Position numbers and translations under genes: made by a program. Under the pieces are notes generated by a model that was not told the origin of the DNA, searched no databases, and was given only the letters and a program-made list of their open reading frames with translations. Of a stretch of DNA of 64,000 bases, positions 1 through 9,900 are shown in pieces. Each line of letters begins with the position of its first letter. Position 1 is the first letter of the stretch. The DNA comes from Serinicoccus chungangensis (GTDB taxonomy: Bacteria > Actinomycetota > Actinomycetes > Actinomycetales > Dermatophilaceae): NCBI RefSeq assembly GCF_001483745.1, contig NZ_LQBL01000031.1, forward strand, positions 186,001 through 250,000, read 5' to 3'.

Positions 1-467
1 GCGATGAGGCCGGCGTACCACGGCGAGGGGATCTCGGACAGCGTCTCCATGCCGAGCTGGCGCGCGACCACGAGCTCGTAGAAGATGCCCGCGCCGACGT
101 TGACGGTGCCGACCGCCAGCAGGGGTCGCCACCGTCGGCGACTGGCCAGGGACAGCGCCGCGAGGAGGGAGGCCGGGACCGCCATCGAGGAGACCACGAG
201 GGCGGCGCTCGTCAACACCGCGACCGTGACCGGGGACCGGCGCCGCCACAGGACCAGGGCCACCGCCAGGTGACCGACGACCAGGTCCGCCACCAGCAGC
301 GCGTCGACCCGGGCCGGGTAGCTGCCCAGCTCCTGCGAGCCGGCCGGCGAGCTCGCGAAGGTGACGGTGAGGATGAGCAGCCCGGTGACCCACACCACCA
401 GGACCCGCCAGGCGTGGCCCCACCAGCGCAGGGGCGGGGGGCCCGGGACCGGGCGCGCGGACGTCAT
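1..467 (-). CDS. Membrane sensor kinase-like protein, N-terminal part (runs off left edge)
   Basis: This gene reads leftward off the window; only about 155 N-terminal residues are visible. The start ATG is the reverse complement of 465-467. The visible protein has a short Pro-rich cytoplasmic start, then hydrophobic helices at roughly residues 22-38, 53-72 and 77-100, with Arg-rich turns (WRRRS, SRRRWR) between them. This resembles the membrane input module of NarL/DesK-type histidine kinases, which would continue with HisKA_3 and HATPase domains outside the window. It is divergent from an ABC-2 transporter pair, an arrangement often seen for two-component systems controlling such transporters. 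The kinase assignment is inference, because no catalytic domain is in view; it could be another polytopic membrane protein. Confidence 0.55.
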   Translation of the reverse strand, partial: MTSARPVPGPPPLRWWGHAWRVLVVWVTGLLILTVTFASSPAGSQELGSYPARVDALLVADLVVGHLAVALVLWRRRSPVTVAVLTSAALVVSSMAVPASLLAALSLASRRRWRPLLAVGTVNVGAGIFYELVVARQLGMETLSEIPSPWYAGLI

Positions 468-631
468 ACCGCAGCAGCGTAGGCGGGCGCCGGGCGCCCC
501 GCCTCGGCCGTCGGTCGTGCCTCTCTACGACTTTCGTCGGGGTCGGGGCCGCGGGAAGGGCGACCATGGGCCCACCGACGACCGACCGTGGGCCGATGTG
601 GCGGGGTGGCCCTGTCGCCGAGGGTGGAGCC

Positions 632-1525
632 ATGATCGAGATCGAGAACCTCACCAAGAGATACGGCGCCTTCACGGCCGTCGACGACATCAGCTTCACC
701 GCACGTCCCGGGCGGGTCACCGGCTTCCTGGGCCCCAACGGCGCGGGCAAGTCCACCGCGATGCGGATGATGTGCGGGCTGACCCCGGCGACCTCGGGCA
801 GCGCGCGGATCCTGGGCCGCCCCTACGCCGCCCTGCCCAACCCCACCCGGCACGTCGGGGTCATGCTCGACGCCAGCGCCCAGCACGCCGGGCGCACGGG
901 TCGCGAGGTCCTCACCCTGGCCGCCATCCTCGTCGGCGCGGGACGCGGCCAGGTCGACGCGACGCTGGAGCGGGTCGGCCTCACCTCCCGCGAGGCCGAG
1001 CGTCGCGTCGGCAACTACAGCCTCGGTATGCGGCAGCGGCTCGGCCTGGGAGCGGCCCTGGTCGGCGACCCCCGGGTGCTCATCCTCGACGAGCCGGCCA
1101 ACGGGCTCGACCCGGGCGGCATCCACTGGATGCGCGGGCTGCTGCGCGACTACGCCCGGGACGGCGGCACCGTGCTGCTCAGCTCGCACCTGCTCTCCGA
1201 GGTGGAGATCATCGCCGACGACCTGGTGCTCATCGGTCGCGGCCGCATCGTCGCCCAGGGCACGAAGGAGGAGCTGCTGTCCGCGGCCGGCGTCGTCGTC
1301 GACGCCACCGACCGGGCGGCGCTGCGGGCGGCGGTCGAGCAGTCCGGCCTCGAGCACACCCCGCGCCCCGACGGCACGCTCGCGGTCGCCGCGCAGACCG
1401 CCGAGGTCGGCGAGCTGGCGCTGCGGCACGGCCTGGTCCTCACCAGCCTGGGCTCCTCCGGGGGCGGCCTGGAGGAGATGTTCCTCACGCTGACCTCCGA
1501 CGACGCCCGGGAGGTGGCGGCGTGA
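632..1525 (+). CDS. ABC-2 transporter ATP-binding protein
   Basis: ATPase subunit of an ABC-2 type exporter, 297 aa. The Walker A is GPNGAGKST near residue 40, followed by a Q-loop region, the signature YSLGMRQRLGLG, Walker B LILDEPANGLDP and an H-loop in LLSSHLLSE. The C-terminal 80 residues form the DrrA/CcmA-like extension. I chose ATG 632, preceded by GGTGGAG at about 623-629. An upstream in-frame ATG at 566 would add 22 Gly/Arg-rich residues that family members lack. The stop overlaps the GTG of the permease gene by 4 bp, so the two are translationally coupled and form one transporter. Substrate unknown; family members export drugs, lantibiotics or lipids. Confidence 0.93.
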   Translation: MIEIENLTKRYGAFTAVDDISFTARPGRVTGFLGPNGAGKSTAMRMMCGLTPATSGSARILGRPYAALPNPTRHVGVMLDASAQHAGRTGREVLTLAAILVGAGRGQVDATLERVGLTSREAERRVGNYSLGMRQRLGLGAALVGDPRVLILDEPANGLDPGGIHWMRGLLRDYARDGGTVLLSSHLLSEVEIIADDLVLIGRGRIVAQGTKEELLSAAGVVVDATDRAALRAAVEQSGLEHTPRPDGTLAVAAQTAEVGELALRHGLVLTSLGSSGGGLEEMFLTLTSDDAREVAA

Positions 1526-2469
1526 CCGGCCCGACGAGCCACCCGCAGGCGCCGACGGCGACCCGCAGCCCCCTCGACGACCAGGACGGCACCATGGACA
1601 ACGCGACCCCGACCACGACCCACCCCCGCGGCACGAGCGGGTCCGACGCAGGCCACGCCGACGCGTCGCGCGGCGGCGGGCGGACGGCATACCGGCGAGA
1701 CGGTGAGGCCCCCGAGCTCACCGGCGGCGCGCTGCCGTTCTCCCGCCTCCTGCGCACCGAGCTGCGCAAGACCGTGGACACCCGCGCCGGGCGGTGGCTG
1801 CTCATCGTCATCGTCGCGCTGACCGCGCTGGCGATGGGGCTGGTCATGTGGTTCGGCCGGGAGAACGGCGCCGCCTACTCCACGCTCCTGCTCACCGCGG
1901 TGCTGCCCCAGGGCGTGCTGCTGCCCGTGCTGGGGATCCTCACCGCCGCCTCCGAGTGGAGCCAGCGCACGGCCCTGGTGACCTTCACCCAGGAGCCGCG
2001 GCGGCTGCGGGTCATGAGCGCCAAGTCGCTGGCGGCGCTGCTGCTGGGCCTCGCGGTGGTCGCGGTGACCGTCGGCCTGGCCGTCCTGGCGCACCTCGCG
2101 TCGGCGGGCCTGGCCGGGAGCGACGTGGACCTGAGCCTGCCCGGGCACGTCTACGGCGGGATCGTCGTGCTGCAGCTGGCCTACGTGCTCATGGGCGTGG
2201 CCTTCGGCGCGCTGTTCCTCAACGTGCCGCTGGCCATCGCCGCCTTCTTCGTGCTGCCCGTGCTGATGAATGTCGTCTCCATGACCGTGGGGTGGGTGCA
2301 GGACCGGGCCGCGTGGATCGACCAGAACGTCGCCGCGCTGCCGCTCACGACGCTGGACGCGGCCCCGACCGGGGAGCAGTGGGCGCAGTTCGGCGCGACC
2401 TCGGTCTGGTGGGTGCTCCTCCCGCTGGCCCTCGGGCTGTGGCGGGTGGCGCGCCGCGAGGTGAAGTAG
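1522..2469 (+). CDS. ABC-2 type permease subunit
   Basis: Membrane partner of the preceding ATPase. With the GTG at 1522 (4-bp overlap) the product is 315 aa. A second possible start, ATG 1594, would remove 24 of about 70 low-complexity, Thr/Asp/Gly-rich residues that precede the conserved part. Conserved features begin at FSRLLRTELRKTVDTRAGRW, a cytoplasmic entry motif typical of ABC-2 permeases. About six hydrophobic segments follow, roughly residues 92-112, 117-142, 170-193, 212-236, 240-260 and 290-308. The disordered N-terminus is unusual and suggests a downstream start or a linker. A hairpin follows 22 bp after the stop. Confidence 0.88.
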   Translation: MTGPTSHPQAPTATRSPLDDQDGTMDNATPTTTHPRGTSGSDAGHADASRGGGRTAYRRDGEAPELTGGALPFSRLLRTELRKTVDTRAGRWLLIVIVALTALAMGLVMWFGRENGAAYSTLLLTAVLPQGVLLPVLGILTAASEWSQRTALVTFTQEPRRLRVMSAKSLAALLLGLAVVAVTVGLAVLAHLASAGLAGSDVDLSLPGHVYGGIVVLQLAYVLMGVAFGALFLNVPLAIAAFFVLPVLMNVVSMTVGWVQDRAAWIDQNVAALPLTTLDAAPTGEQWAQFGATSVWWVLLPLALGLWRVARREVK

Positions 2470-2491
2470 CCCACCCGCCCCCGCGTCGGCT

Positions 2492-2511
2492 GCCCCACCC
2501 CCAGGTGGGGC
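2492..2511 (+). terminator. Hairpin after the ABC-2 permease gene
   Basis: GCCCCACC pairs with GGTGGGGC around a 4-nt loop, 22 bp after the permease stop. There is no U-tract, as usual for high-GC actinobacterial terminators. The rest of 2512-2784 holds no convincing gene. It contains a perfect CCCGGCGCCGGG palindrome at 2764-2775, which could terminate the convergent dnaK operon. Confidence 0.6.
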
Positions 2512-2784
2512 GGTCGAGCGGGCTCGGCCCGACGTCCCGGACCCCGTGGGGTGTCGGTCGTCAAGGGCCAGGACACCTGGTGACACACACGTCACGTCGG
2601 CCACAAGGTGCGGGGCTGTTGCTGTCCGCACGGGGTATATCCCCGGCTGCTGGGCACATCCCCGCATCGTGGTGCTCGTGGGACCAGAGGTGCTGCAGCG
2701 TCGAGGCCCGGCACCGCACACGGCGACCCGGCGTGCGCGCCCCTGCGTCGCCGACCGGCTGACCCCGGCGCCGGGCGTCTCGCC

Positions 2785-2860
2785 CAGTCGGTGGGCCAGC
2801 CGCGGGGGCGCGGCTCCGGAGCGGTCCTGCGCCTCAGTCGGCGGGCCAGCCGCGGGGGCG
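2785..2860 (-). repeat. Direct duplication of the hspR 3' end
   Basis: A 26-bp stretch at 2785-2810 recurs at 2835-2860 with one mismatch. The second copy is the last coding part of hspR (encoding PRGWPAD). The first lies just downstream in noncoding DNA, and the base before it is C where the gene copy has T, so it lacks the stop codon. This looks like a local tandem duplication of about 50 bp at the end of hspR, after which one copy lost or gained the stop. Confidence 0.7.
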
Positions 2861-3271
2861 CCACAGCGCCAGCGCGGTGCTGGAGGGCCGGCCCTGCGGC
2901 CGCTGGCCGGCGCGCACGGCGACGACCTCGCCGGTGAGGTCCGCCGCGAAGACACGTCCGCCCTGGGCGGCCCGCTCGCGCAGCCGCTCGTTGTCCGCCA
3001 GGAGCTGGGCGACCCGGTCACGCAGCGCCTCGACCTGCACCTCCAGCTCCATGATGCGCTGGATGCCGGCCAGGCTCACCCCCTCGCCGGAGAGGCGCTG
3101 CACCTCGCGCAACCGGTCCACGTCGCGCGAGGAGTAGCGACGGCCCCCGCCCCGGGTGCGCGACGGCGTGACCAGCCCGAGCCGGTCGTACTGCCGCAGC
3201 GTCTGGGCGTGCATCCCGGCCAGCTCGGCGGCGACCGAGATGACGTAGACGGGGGTGTCGCGGTCGACCAC
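2834..3271 (-). CDS. hspR: HspR, MerR-family repressor of the heat-shock operon
   Basis: 145-aa MerR-family protein, last gene of the dnaK operon. The N-terminal winged helix-turn-helix runs from about residue 8 (VYVISVAAELAGMHAQTLRQ) through YDRLGLVTPSRTRGGGRRYS. A coiled-coil dimerisation helix occupies about residues 70-100. HspR binds HAIR inverted repeats upstream of dnaK and needs DnaK as co-repressor, which gives a feedback loop; matching repeats are present upstream of dnaK here. The tail after residue 105 is variable, and its last 26 bp are duplicated just beyond the stop, so the C-terminus may be recently altered. Start ATG is 3 bp beyond the dnaJ stop. Confidence 0.95.
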   Translation of the reverse strand: MVDRDTPVYVISVAAELAGMHAQTLRQYDRLGLVTPSRTRGGGRRYSSRDVDRLREVQRLSGEGVSLAGIQRIMELEVQVEALRDRVAQLLADNERLRERAAQGGRVFAADLTGEVVAVRAGQRPQGRPSSTALALWRPRGWPAD

Positions 3272-3274
3272 GGC

Positions 3275-4351
3275 TCAGCCCTGCGCCCGTCGGATGAGGT
3301 CGGCCCTAGGGTCGCTGCCGTCCTCGTCGGCGCGCAGCGCCTCGACGGCCCGCCGCGCCTCGTCGGACAGCCGCTGCGGCACCACGACCTGCACCTTCGC
3401 GAGCAGGTCGCCGGTGCCCCTCGTCGTCCGGATGCCGCGGCCCTTGACCCGCAGCACCCGCCCGGACGGCGTCCCGGGCGCGACCTTGACCTTGACGGTG
3501 CTGCCGTCGAGGGTCGGGACCTGCACGGTCGCCCCGAGCGCCGCCTCCGAGAAGGTGACCGGCAGGTCGACGGTGAGGTGGTTGCCGTCGCGGCCGAAGA
3601 CGGGGTGCGGGGTGACGGCGACCTTGAGGTACATGTCGCCGGGCTCGCCGCCCTGCATCGGCGCGGGCGCGCCCTTGCCCTTGAGCCGGATCCGCTGACC
3701 GTCCTTGACCCCGGCCGGGATGCGGGTGGTGATCCGCCCCCCGTCCGGCTTGGACAGGGTGACGGTGTCGCCCGTCACCGCGGCCCGGAAGTCGAGCGTG
3801 GTGGACGCCTCCACGTCCTGGCCACGCGGCATACCTCCGCCGTAGCCGCGCCCGGAGAAGCCTCCGGGGAAGCCCTGGCCCCCACCGGGCTGGAAGCCGC
3901 CCGGGAAGCCCTGGCCGGCACCGCCGCCGGGCTGGAAGCCGCCGCCCCCGCCGAACGCGCCGAGCAGGTCCTCGAGGTCGATCCCGCCGCCCCCGCCGGT
4001 GCCGAAGCGCACGTTCTGCGCGCCGCCCGCACCGCCGAACATCTGCGCGAAGACGTCCTCGAACCCCCCGCCGGCACCGCCCGGGCCGCCGGCGCCCGCG
4101 GTGAAGCGGGCGCCGCCGCCCATGGCGCGCACGGCGTCGTACTGCTGGCGCTGCTCGGGGTCGGAGAGCACCGCGTAGGCCTCACCGATGTCCTTGAACC
4201 GCTGCTCGGCCGCCGCGTCACCCGGGTTGCTGTCCGGGTGGTGCTGGCGCGCCAGCTTGCGGTAGGTCTTCTTCAGCTCCTTGGCGTCCACGTCCTTGCT
4301 GACGCCGAGGATCGCGTAGAAGTCCTTGTCGAACCAGTCCTGGTTCACCAC
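3275..4351 (-). CDS. dnaJ: DnaJ-type co-chaperone without zinc finger
   Basis: 358-aa J-domain protein. The J domain covers residues 8-75 with the HPD motif at 38-40. A long Gly/Phe-rich linker follows (about 76-180, including repeated FPGGF units), then the two beta-barrel substrate-binding domains of DnaJ_C. There is no CXXCXGXG zinc finger; the translation contains no cysteine at all. It is therefore a class-B/CbpA-like architecture in the position of the operon DnaJ. It stimulates DnaK ATPase and delivers unfolded clients. It sits between grpE and hspR on the same strand, 48 bp after the grpE stop, with GGAGGTGAGC just before ATG. Confidence 0.95.
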   Translation of the reverse strand: MVNQDWFDKDFYAILGVSKDVDAKELKKTYRKLARQHHPDSNPGDAAAEQRFKDIGEAYAVLSDPEQRQQYDAVRAMGGGARFTAGAGGPGGAGGGFEDVFAQMFGGAGGAQNVRFGTGGGGGIDLEDLLGAFGGGGGFQPGGGAGQGFPGGFQPGGGQGFPGGFSGRGYGGGMPRGQDVEASTTLDFRAAVTGDTVTLSKPDGGRITTRIPAGVKDGQRIRLKGKGAPAPMQGGEPGDMYLKVAVTPHPVFGRDGNHLTVDLPVTFSEAALGATVQVPTLDGSTVKVKVAPGTPSGRVLRVKGRGIRTTRGTGDLLAKVQVVVPQRLSDEARRAVEALRADEDGSDPRADLIRRAQG

Positions 4352-4399
4352 GGGTGCTCACCTCCTCCTGCCGTGCTCATTCTGCTCCGGGTATGCCGC

Positions 4400-5154
4400 T
4401 CAGCCCGGGTCCGCGACCGCGACCCGCGCGGCGCGGACCACCTGGTCACCGACCTTGAAGCCGGGCTGCACGACCTGCACCACGGTCATCTCCGTCGTTC
4501 CTTCGGGCAGCTCCACGGGGGAGCGCTCCGCGGGCAGGTGCATGAGCGCCTCGTGGACGGTGGGGTCGAAGACCTCGCCGACCGCGCCGACCCGCTCGAC
4601 CCCGAAGCGACCGAGGGCCTGCTCCAGCTTGTCGGCGATCGCCGCGAACGGGCTGCCCTCGGTGATGTCGCCGTGCTCCCGCGCGGAGTGCACGTCGTCC
4701 AGCACCGGCAGCAGCGCCTCGACGACGGCGCCGGTCGCCCGGCCCCGGTCGCCCTCGCGCTCGCGCTGGGTGCGGTTGCGGAAGTTGACGAACTCCGCCT
4801 GCATCCGGCGCATCTCCTCGAGCCGCTCGGCGGCCAGCCGGGTGTCCGGGTGGCTGTCGTCGCCCGTCTCCGGCTCCACGGCCTCCGGCACGCCGTCGGT
4901 CTCGGGGGTGGCCAGCGGGGTCTCGTCCGCCACCTGCTCGACCGGCACCTGCCCGTCGGTGGTCTGCTCGTCGGTCGCCCGGCCGGTGTCGGCCTGCGCC
5001 TCGCTCTGGTCGCTCACAGCGTCTGCACCCTCCGTGCTCTGCCGCACCCGGCCCGTCTCGGGGTCGATGCGGCGCTTGTCCCGGATGACCGGGCCCGAGC
5101 CCGGGCGCTCCTCCTCGGGAGCGCCCGGGCCGTGGTCGCCCTGCGGCCGGTCGG

Positions 5155-5158
<4 letters not shown>
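4400..5158 (-). CDS. grpE: GrpE nucleotide exchange factor
   Basis: 252 aa. The conserved GrpE region begins about residue 110 ([20 protein letters not shown]), with the long dimeric coiled coil, then the beta-wing at the C-terminus ([35 protein letters not shown]). The first 100 residues are acidic, Gln/Thr-rich and probably disordered, as in other actinobacterial GrpE proteins. GrpE releases ADP from DnaK. The gene starts with GTG overlapping the dnaK stop by 4 bp (GTGA), so it is translationally coupled to dnaK. Confidence 0.96.
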
Positions 5159-7080
<1,922 letters not shown>

Positions 7081-7124
7081 GAACTGCTCTCCTTGGTATG
7101 TCGTGGCGTTCGTTGCGCGCCGCG

Positions 7125-7210
7125 GTTGACACGTCTGCGCTCAACTCTGCGGAGCGGCCTGGCGTCTTGTCAAACCGAGGCTCAGTCAAGTTGAGTTCAC
7201 CTGGCTCAAC
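7125..7210 (-). promoter_or_regulatory. dnaK operon control region with two HAIR-like HspR operators
   Basis: Two imperfect inverted repeats share the same half-site and the same 7-bp spacer: GTTGACA-N7-GCTCAAC at 7125-7145 and GTTGAGT-N7-GCTCAAC at 7190-7210. The established HspR box (HAIR) is CTTGAGT-N7-ACTCAAG. Both agree in the TTGAGT/CTCAA core except at one or two positions. Between them, on the minus strand, lies a TTGACA (complement of 7168-7173) that could be the -35 element. One operator thus sits upstream and one downstream of the promoter core, 65 bp apart. Confidence 0.75.
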
Positions 7211-7258
7211 CTCGGGGATCGCGGAATCATTCCCGGCGAGCTCGACGGCGGCCTGCCA

Positions 7259-7969
7259 TCAGTGCGGCAGCGGCTCCTGCGGGTCGTCCGAGCCCTCGGG
7301 CGGCTCGGCGCGGCACAGCTGGTCCCAGTCGGCCCCGACGAGGTCGCGCGGGCCGTCGACGATGAGGACGGCCCCGGCGTCGCGCAGCTCCTGCACCCCG
7401 AAGCCACCGGAGCGCACCACGACGCAGGGCGCGCCCATCCGGGCCGCCGAGGCCACGTCGTACGGGGTGTCACCGACGAGGACGGCGCGCTCACCCCCCG
7501 CCCGCTCCAGGGCGACCCCGAGGATGTCCGGGGCCGGCTTGGACTGCTCGGCGTCCTCGGAGGTGGTCACGGTGCCGAGCACCCCGTCCGGCAGGTCGAG
7601 CAGCTCGATGACGTGGTCGGTGAAGGTCTTCTTTCCCGAGGAGGCCAGCGCCACCCGCAGCCCGCGCTCGTGCAGCGAGAGCACCAGGTCGCGGGCGCCG
7701 TCCAGCAGGCGGACCTCGTCGAGGACGCGGGCGTACTCCTCCTCCCAGCTCTGCCGCAGGTCGTCACCGACCCGGGCCTCCACCTCGTCGTCGGTCACCA
7801 CGGCGACCAGCTTGTCCCCGCCCATGCCGATCGACCGGTGCACCCGCCACAGCGGAGGGGTGAGGTCGAAGCGCGCGAACGCCCGGGCCCACGCCAGGGC
7901 GTGGTGGTAGGTCGAGTCGGCCAGCGTGCCGTCGACGTCCAGGAGGACGGTGTCGCGCGTCGGAGTCAT
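7259..7969 (-). CDS. HAD-superfamily phosphatase/mutase-like hydrolase
   Basis: 236 aa. HAD motif I DVDGT is at residues 11-15, with a helical cap (about 18-85). Motif II is the Ser of LASSGKK, and motif IV is VGDTPYDVASAARMG. The order and cap size fit the beta-phosphoglucomutase/phosphoglycolate phosphatase branch of HAD enzymes (Mg-dependent, Asp-nucleophile phosphoryl transfer). Substrate cannot be told from sequence. It is transcribed toward dnaK and ends about 50 bp before the upstream HspR box, so read-through into the dnaK promoter region is possible. Confidence 0.88.
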   Translation of the reverse strand: MTPTRDTVLLDVDGTLADSTYHHALAWARAFARFDLTPPLWRVHRSIGMGGDKLVAVVTDDEVEARVGDDLRQSWEEEYARVLDEVRLLDGARDLVLSLHERGLRVALASSGKKTFTDHVIELLDLPDGVLGTVTTSEDAEQSKPAPDILGVALERAGGERAVLVGDTPYDVASAARMGAPCVVVRSGGFGVQELRDAGAVLIVDGPRDLVGADWDQLCRAEPPEGSDDPQEPLPH

Positions 7970-8078
7970 GCGTCCTTGTCTACCCGATGGCGGCGCTTCA
8001 CGCCGCGCCCCCGGTCACCCGCGGGCCGCTGCCGGGCCAGGCCCTGCGCCCGCCGTCGCGCACCCCTACGCTGGCCGG

Positions 8079-9017
8079 GTGCCCCACGGAACCCACGACC
8101 ACGGCGACGACCCCCGCAACGAGCAGATCCTCATCTGGGTCAACGGCGAGCTCAGGCCCCGCGCGGAGGCGGTGGTGTCGGTCTTCGACTCCGGCTTCGT
8201 CCTCGGCGACGGCGTCTGGGAGGGGATCCGGGTGCACGACGGCCACCCGGTCTTCTGGGAGCAGCATCTCGACCGGCTGCTCGAGGGCGCGGCGGCGATC
8301 ATGCTCGACCTCGGCATGACCCGCGAGGAGCTGACCGCGGCGGTCTACGAGGTGCTGCGCGCCAACGACATGCACGACGGGGTGCACCTCCGGCTCATGG
8401 TCTCGCGCGGGGTGAAGTCCACGCCCTACCAGGACCCCCGGGTGACCGTCGGCCCGCCGACGGTGGTGCTCATCCCCGAGCACAAGGAGCCGTTGCCGGC
8501 GACGGTGCGCGACGGCATCACCCTCTTCACCACGCACGTGCGCCGGGCCACCCCGGACACGCTGGACCCCAAGCTCAACGCGCACAGCAAGCTCAACGAC
8601 ATCACCGCCTGCATCCAGGCCTACACCGCCGGCGCGGACGAGGCGCTCATGCTGGACCCGCACGGCTTCGTGGCCACCTGCAACAGCACCCACTTCTTCG
8701 TCGTCAAGGGCACCCCGGAGGAGCCGGAGGTGTGGACCAGCGACGGCCGCTTCTGCCTCGCCGGCATCACCCGCGGCAACGTCCTGCGCGTCTGCCGGGA
8801 CCGCGGCCTGCCCGCCCACGAGCGCACCTTCAGCCTCACCGACGTCTACAGCGCGCAGGAGGCCTTCGTCACCGGGACCTTCGCCGGCGTCGTCCCGGTC
8901 CGCTCGGTCGACGGGCGCACCATCGGCACCGGCGCCCGCGGGCCGGTCGTCGAGCGGCTCCAGGGCTGGTACGCCGAGCACGTCGCCGCCGACGCCGCCC
9001 GCCGGAGCGCGCCGTGA
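8079..9017 (+). CDS. Class-IV (branched-chain/D-amino acid type) aminotransferase
   Basis: 312 aa, GTG start chosen because the family N-terminus (NEQILIWVNGELRPRAEAVVS) follows directly. Fold-type IV PLP enzyme: FDSGFVLGDGVWEGIRV near the N-terminus, the Schiff-base lysine in LNAHSKLNDI, and the PLP phosphate loop region around FVATCNSTHFF. The family covers BCAT, D-alanine aminotransferase and 4-amino-4-deoxychorismate lyase. The exact substrate is not visible. The stop overlaps the start of a sulfotransferase-like gene by 4 bp (GTGA). This tight coupling suggests the two act on the same small metabolite. Confidence 0.85.
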   Translation: MPHGTHDHGDDPRNEQILIWVNGELRPRAEAVVSVFDSGFVLGDGVWEGIRVHDGHPVFWEQHLDRLLEGAAAIMLDLGMTREELTAAVYEVLRANDMHDGVHLRLMVSRGVKSTPYQDPRVTVGPPTVVLIPEHKEPLPATVRDGITLFTTHVRRATPDTLDPKLNAHSKLNDITACIQAYTAGADEALMLDPHGFVATCNSTHFFVVKGTPEEPEVWTSDGRFCLAGITRGNVLRVCRDRGLPAHERTFSLTDVYSAQEAFVTGTFAGVVPVRSVDGRTIGTGARGPVVERLQGWYAEHVAADAARRSAP

Positions 9018-9721
9018 CCGTCCGGATCGCGATGTGGTCCGGGCCGCGCAACATCTCGACCGCGATGATGCGCTCCTGGGAGAACCGCCCGGACAGCGAG
9101 GTGTTCGACGAGCCGTTCTACGCGGCATACCTGCACCGCACCGGGATCGAGCACCCGGCGCGCGAGGAGGTCATCGCCTCCCAGCCCACGGACCCGGCGG
9201 AGGTGGCCCGGGCGTTGCTGGCGCCGACCGACGCCGCAGTGTCCTACTCCAAGCAGATGACCCACCACTACCTCGACGGCGACGACCTCACCTGGGCCGC
9301 TCAGGTCCGCAACGTCCTGCTCGTCCGCGACCCCGCCGAGGTGGTGGCCTCCTACGTCCGCTCCCGCGAGGCCTGCCAGCCCGAGGACATCGGCCTGCTG
9401 CAGCAGCTGACCCTCTTCGACCTGCTCGGGTCGCCGCCGGTCATCGACGCTGCCGACGTCCTGCGGGACCCCGAGGCCTACCTGCGCTGGCTGTGCGACT
9501 GGCTCGGCATCGACTTCACCGACCGGATGCTCTCCTGGCCGGCCGGCCCGCGCGACTCCGACGGGGTGTGGGCGCCGCACTGGTACGACGCCGTCGTCGC
9601 CTCCACCGGCTTCGCGCCCCACCGGCCCCGTGAGGTGGGGCTGAGCGACCACGACGCCGCCGTCGCGCAGGCCTGCCGCCCGGCCTACGAGGCCCTGCGC
9701 GAGCACGCCCTGCGGCTCTGA
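9014..9721 (+). CDS. P-loop sulfotransferase-family protein
   Basis: 235 aa. The N-terminal MWSGPRNISTAMMRSWENRP is a PAPS-type 5'-phosphosulfate-binding P-loop (SGPRNISTAMMRSW), followed by FDEPFYAAYL. A later LLVRDPAEVVASYVRSR matches the 3'-phosphate-binding strand and helix of sulfotransferases. It is shorter than classical sulfotransferases and belongs to a small group without known substrate. GTG start inside the aminotransferase stop (4-bp overlap). Possible roles are sulfation of a small amino- or keto-acid product, or a kinase-like activity. Only the fold assignment is firm. Confidence 0.75.
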   Translation: MTVRIAMWSGPRNISTAMMRSWENRPDSEVFDEPFYAAYLHRTGIEHPAREEVIASQPTDPAEVARALLAPTDAAVSYSKQMTHHYLDGDDLTWAAQVRNVLLVRDPAEVVASYVRSREACQPEDIGLLQQLTLFDLLGSPPVIDAADVLRDPEAYLRWLCDWLGIDFTDRMLSWPAGPRDSDGVWAPHWYDAVVASTGFAPHRPREVGLSDHDAAVAQACRPAYEALREHALRL

Positions 9722-9785
9722 GCCGTCGGCCCGGCTGTCGACGCGGCCCGCCCGCCGGGCCGTCGACGTCGGCTACCTGCGGGCC

Positions 9786-9824
9786 GTGCGCACTGGTGGC
9801 CCCCTGAGGGCCACGGACGCACAC
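9786..9824. repeat. Dispersed two-tier hairpin repeat, copy 1
   Basis: GTGGCCC pairs with GGGCCAC around CCTGA, flanked by an outer GTGCG/CGCAC arm. It lies 64 bp after the sulfotransferase stop. Near-identical to copy 2 at 9849 and related to copy 3 at 15218. Likely terminates rightward transcription, but the repeated family suggests a mobile or REP-like origin. Confidence 0.7.
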
Positions 9825-9848
9825 AGTGCCGGCCCGCGCGTCGAAGTC

Positions 9849-9887
9849 GTGCGCGTTGGTGGCCCCCTGAGGGCCACGGACGCACAC
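9849..9887. repeat. Dispersed two-tier hairpin repeat, copy 2
   Basis: Same element as at 9786-9824, in the same orientation 63 bp downstream. The inner stem and loop are identical; the 4-5 bases between the two stems differ (ACTG versus GTTG). It lies just beyond the stop of the truncated DUF4188 gene that reads toward it, so it may also serve that gene. Confidence 0.7.
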
Positions 9888-9900
9888 AGCAGCGGTCGGC

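Noticed and set aside
361-1521. Upstream extension of the ABC-2 permease frame to 361
   Set aside because: It overlaps the complete ATPase gene and reads as Arg/Gly-rich shadow; the GTG at 1522 gives the normal coupled start.
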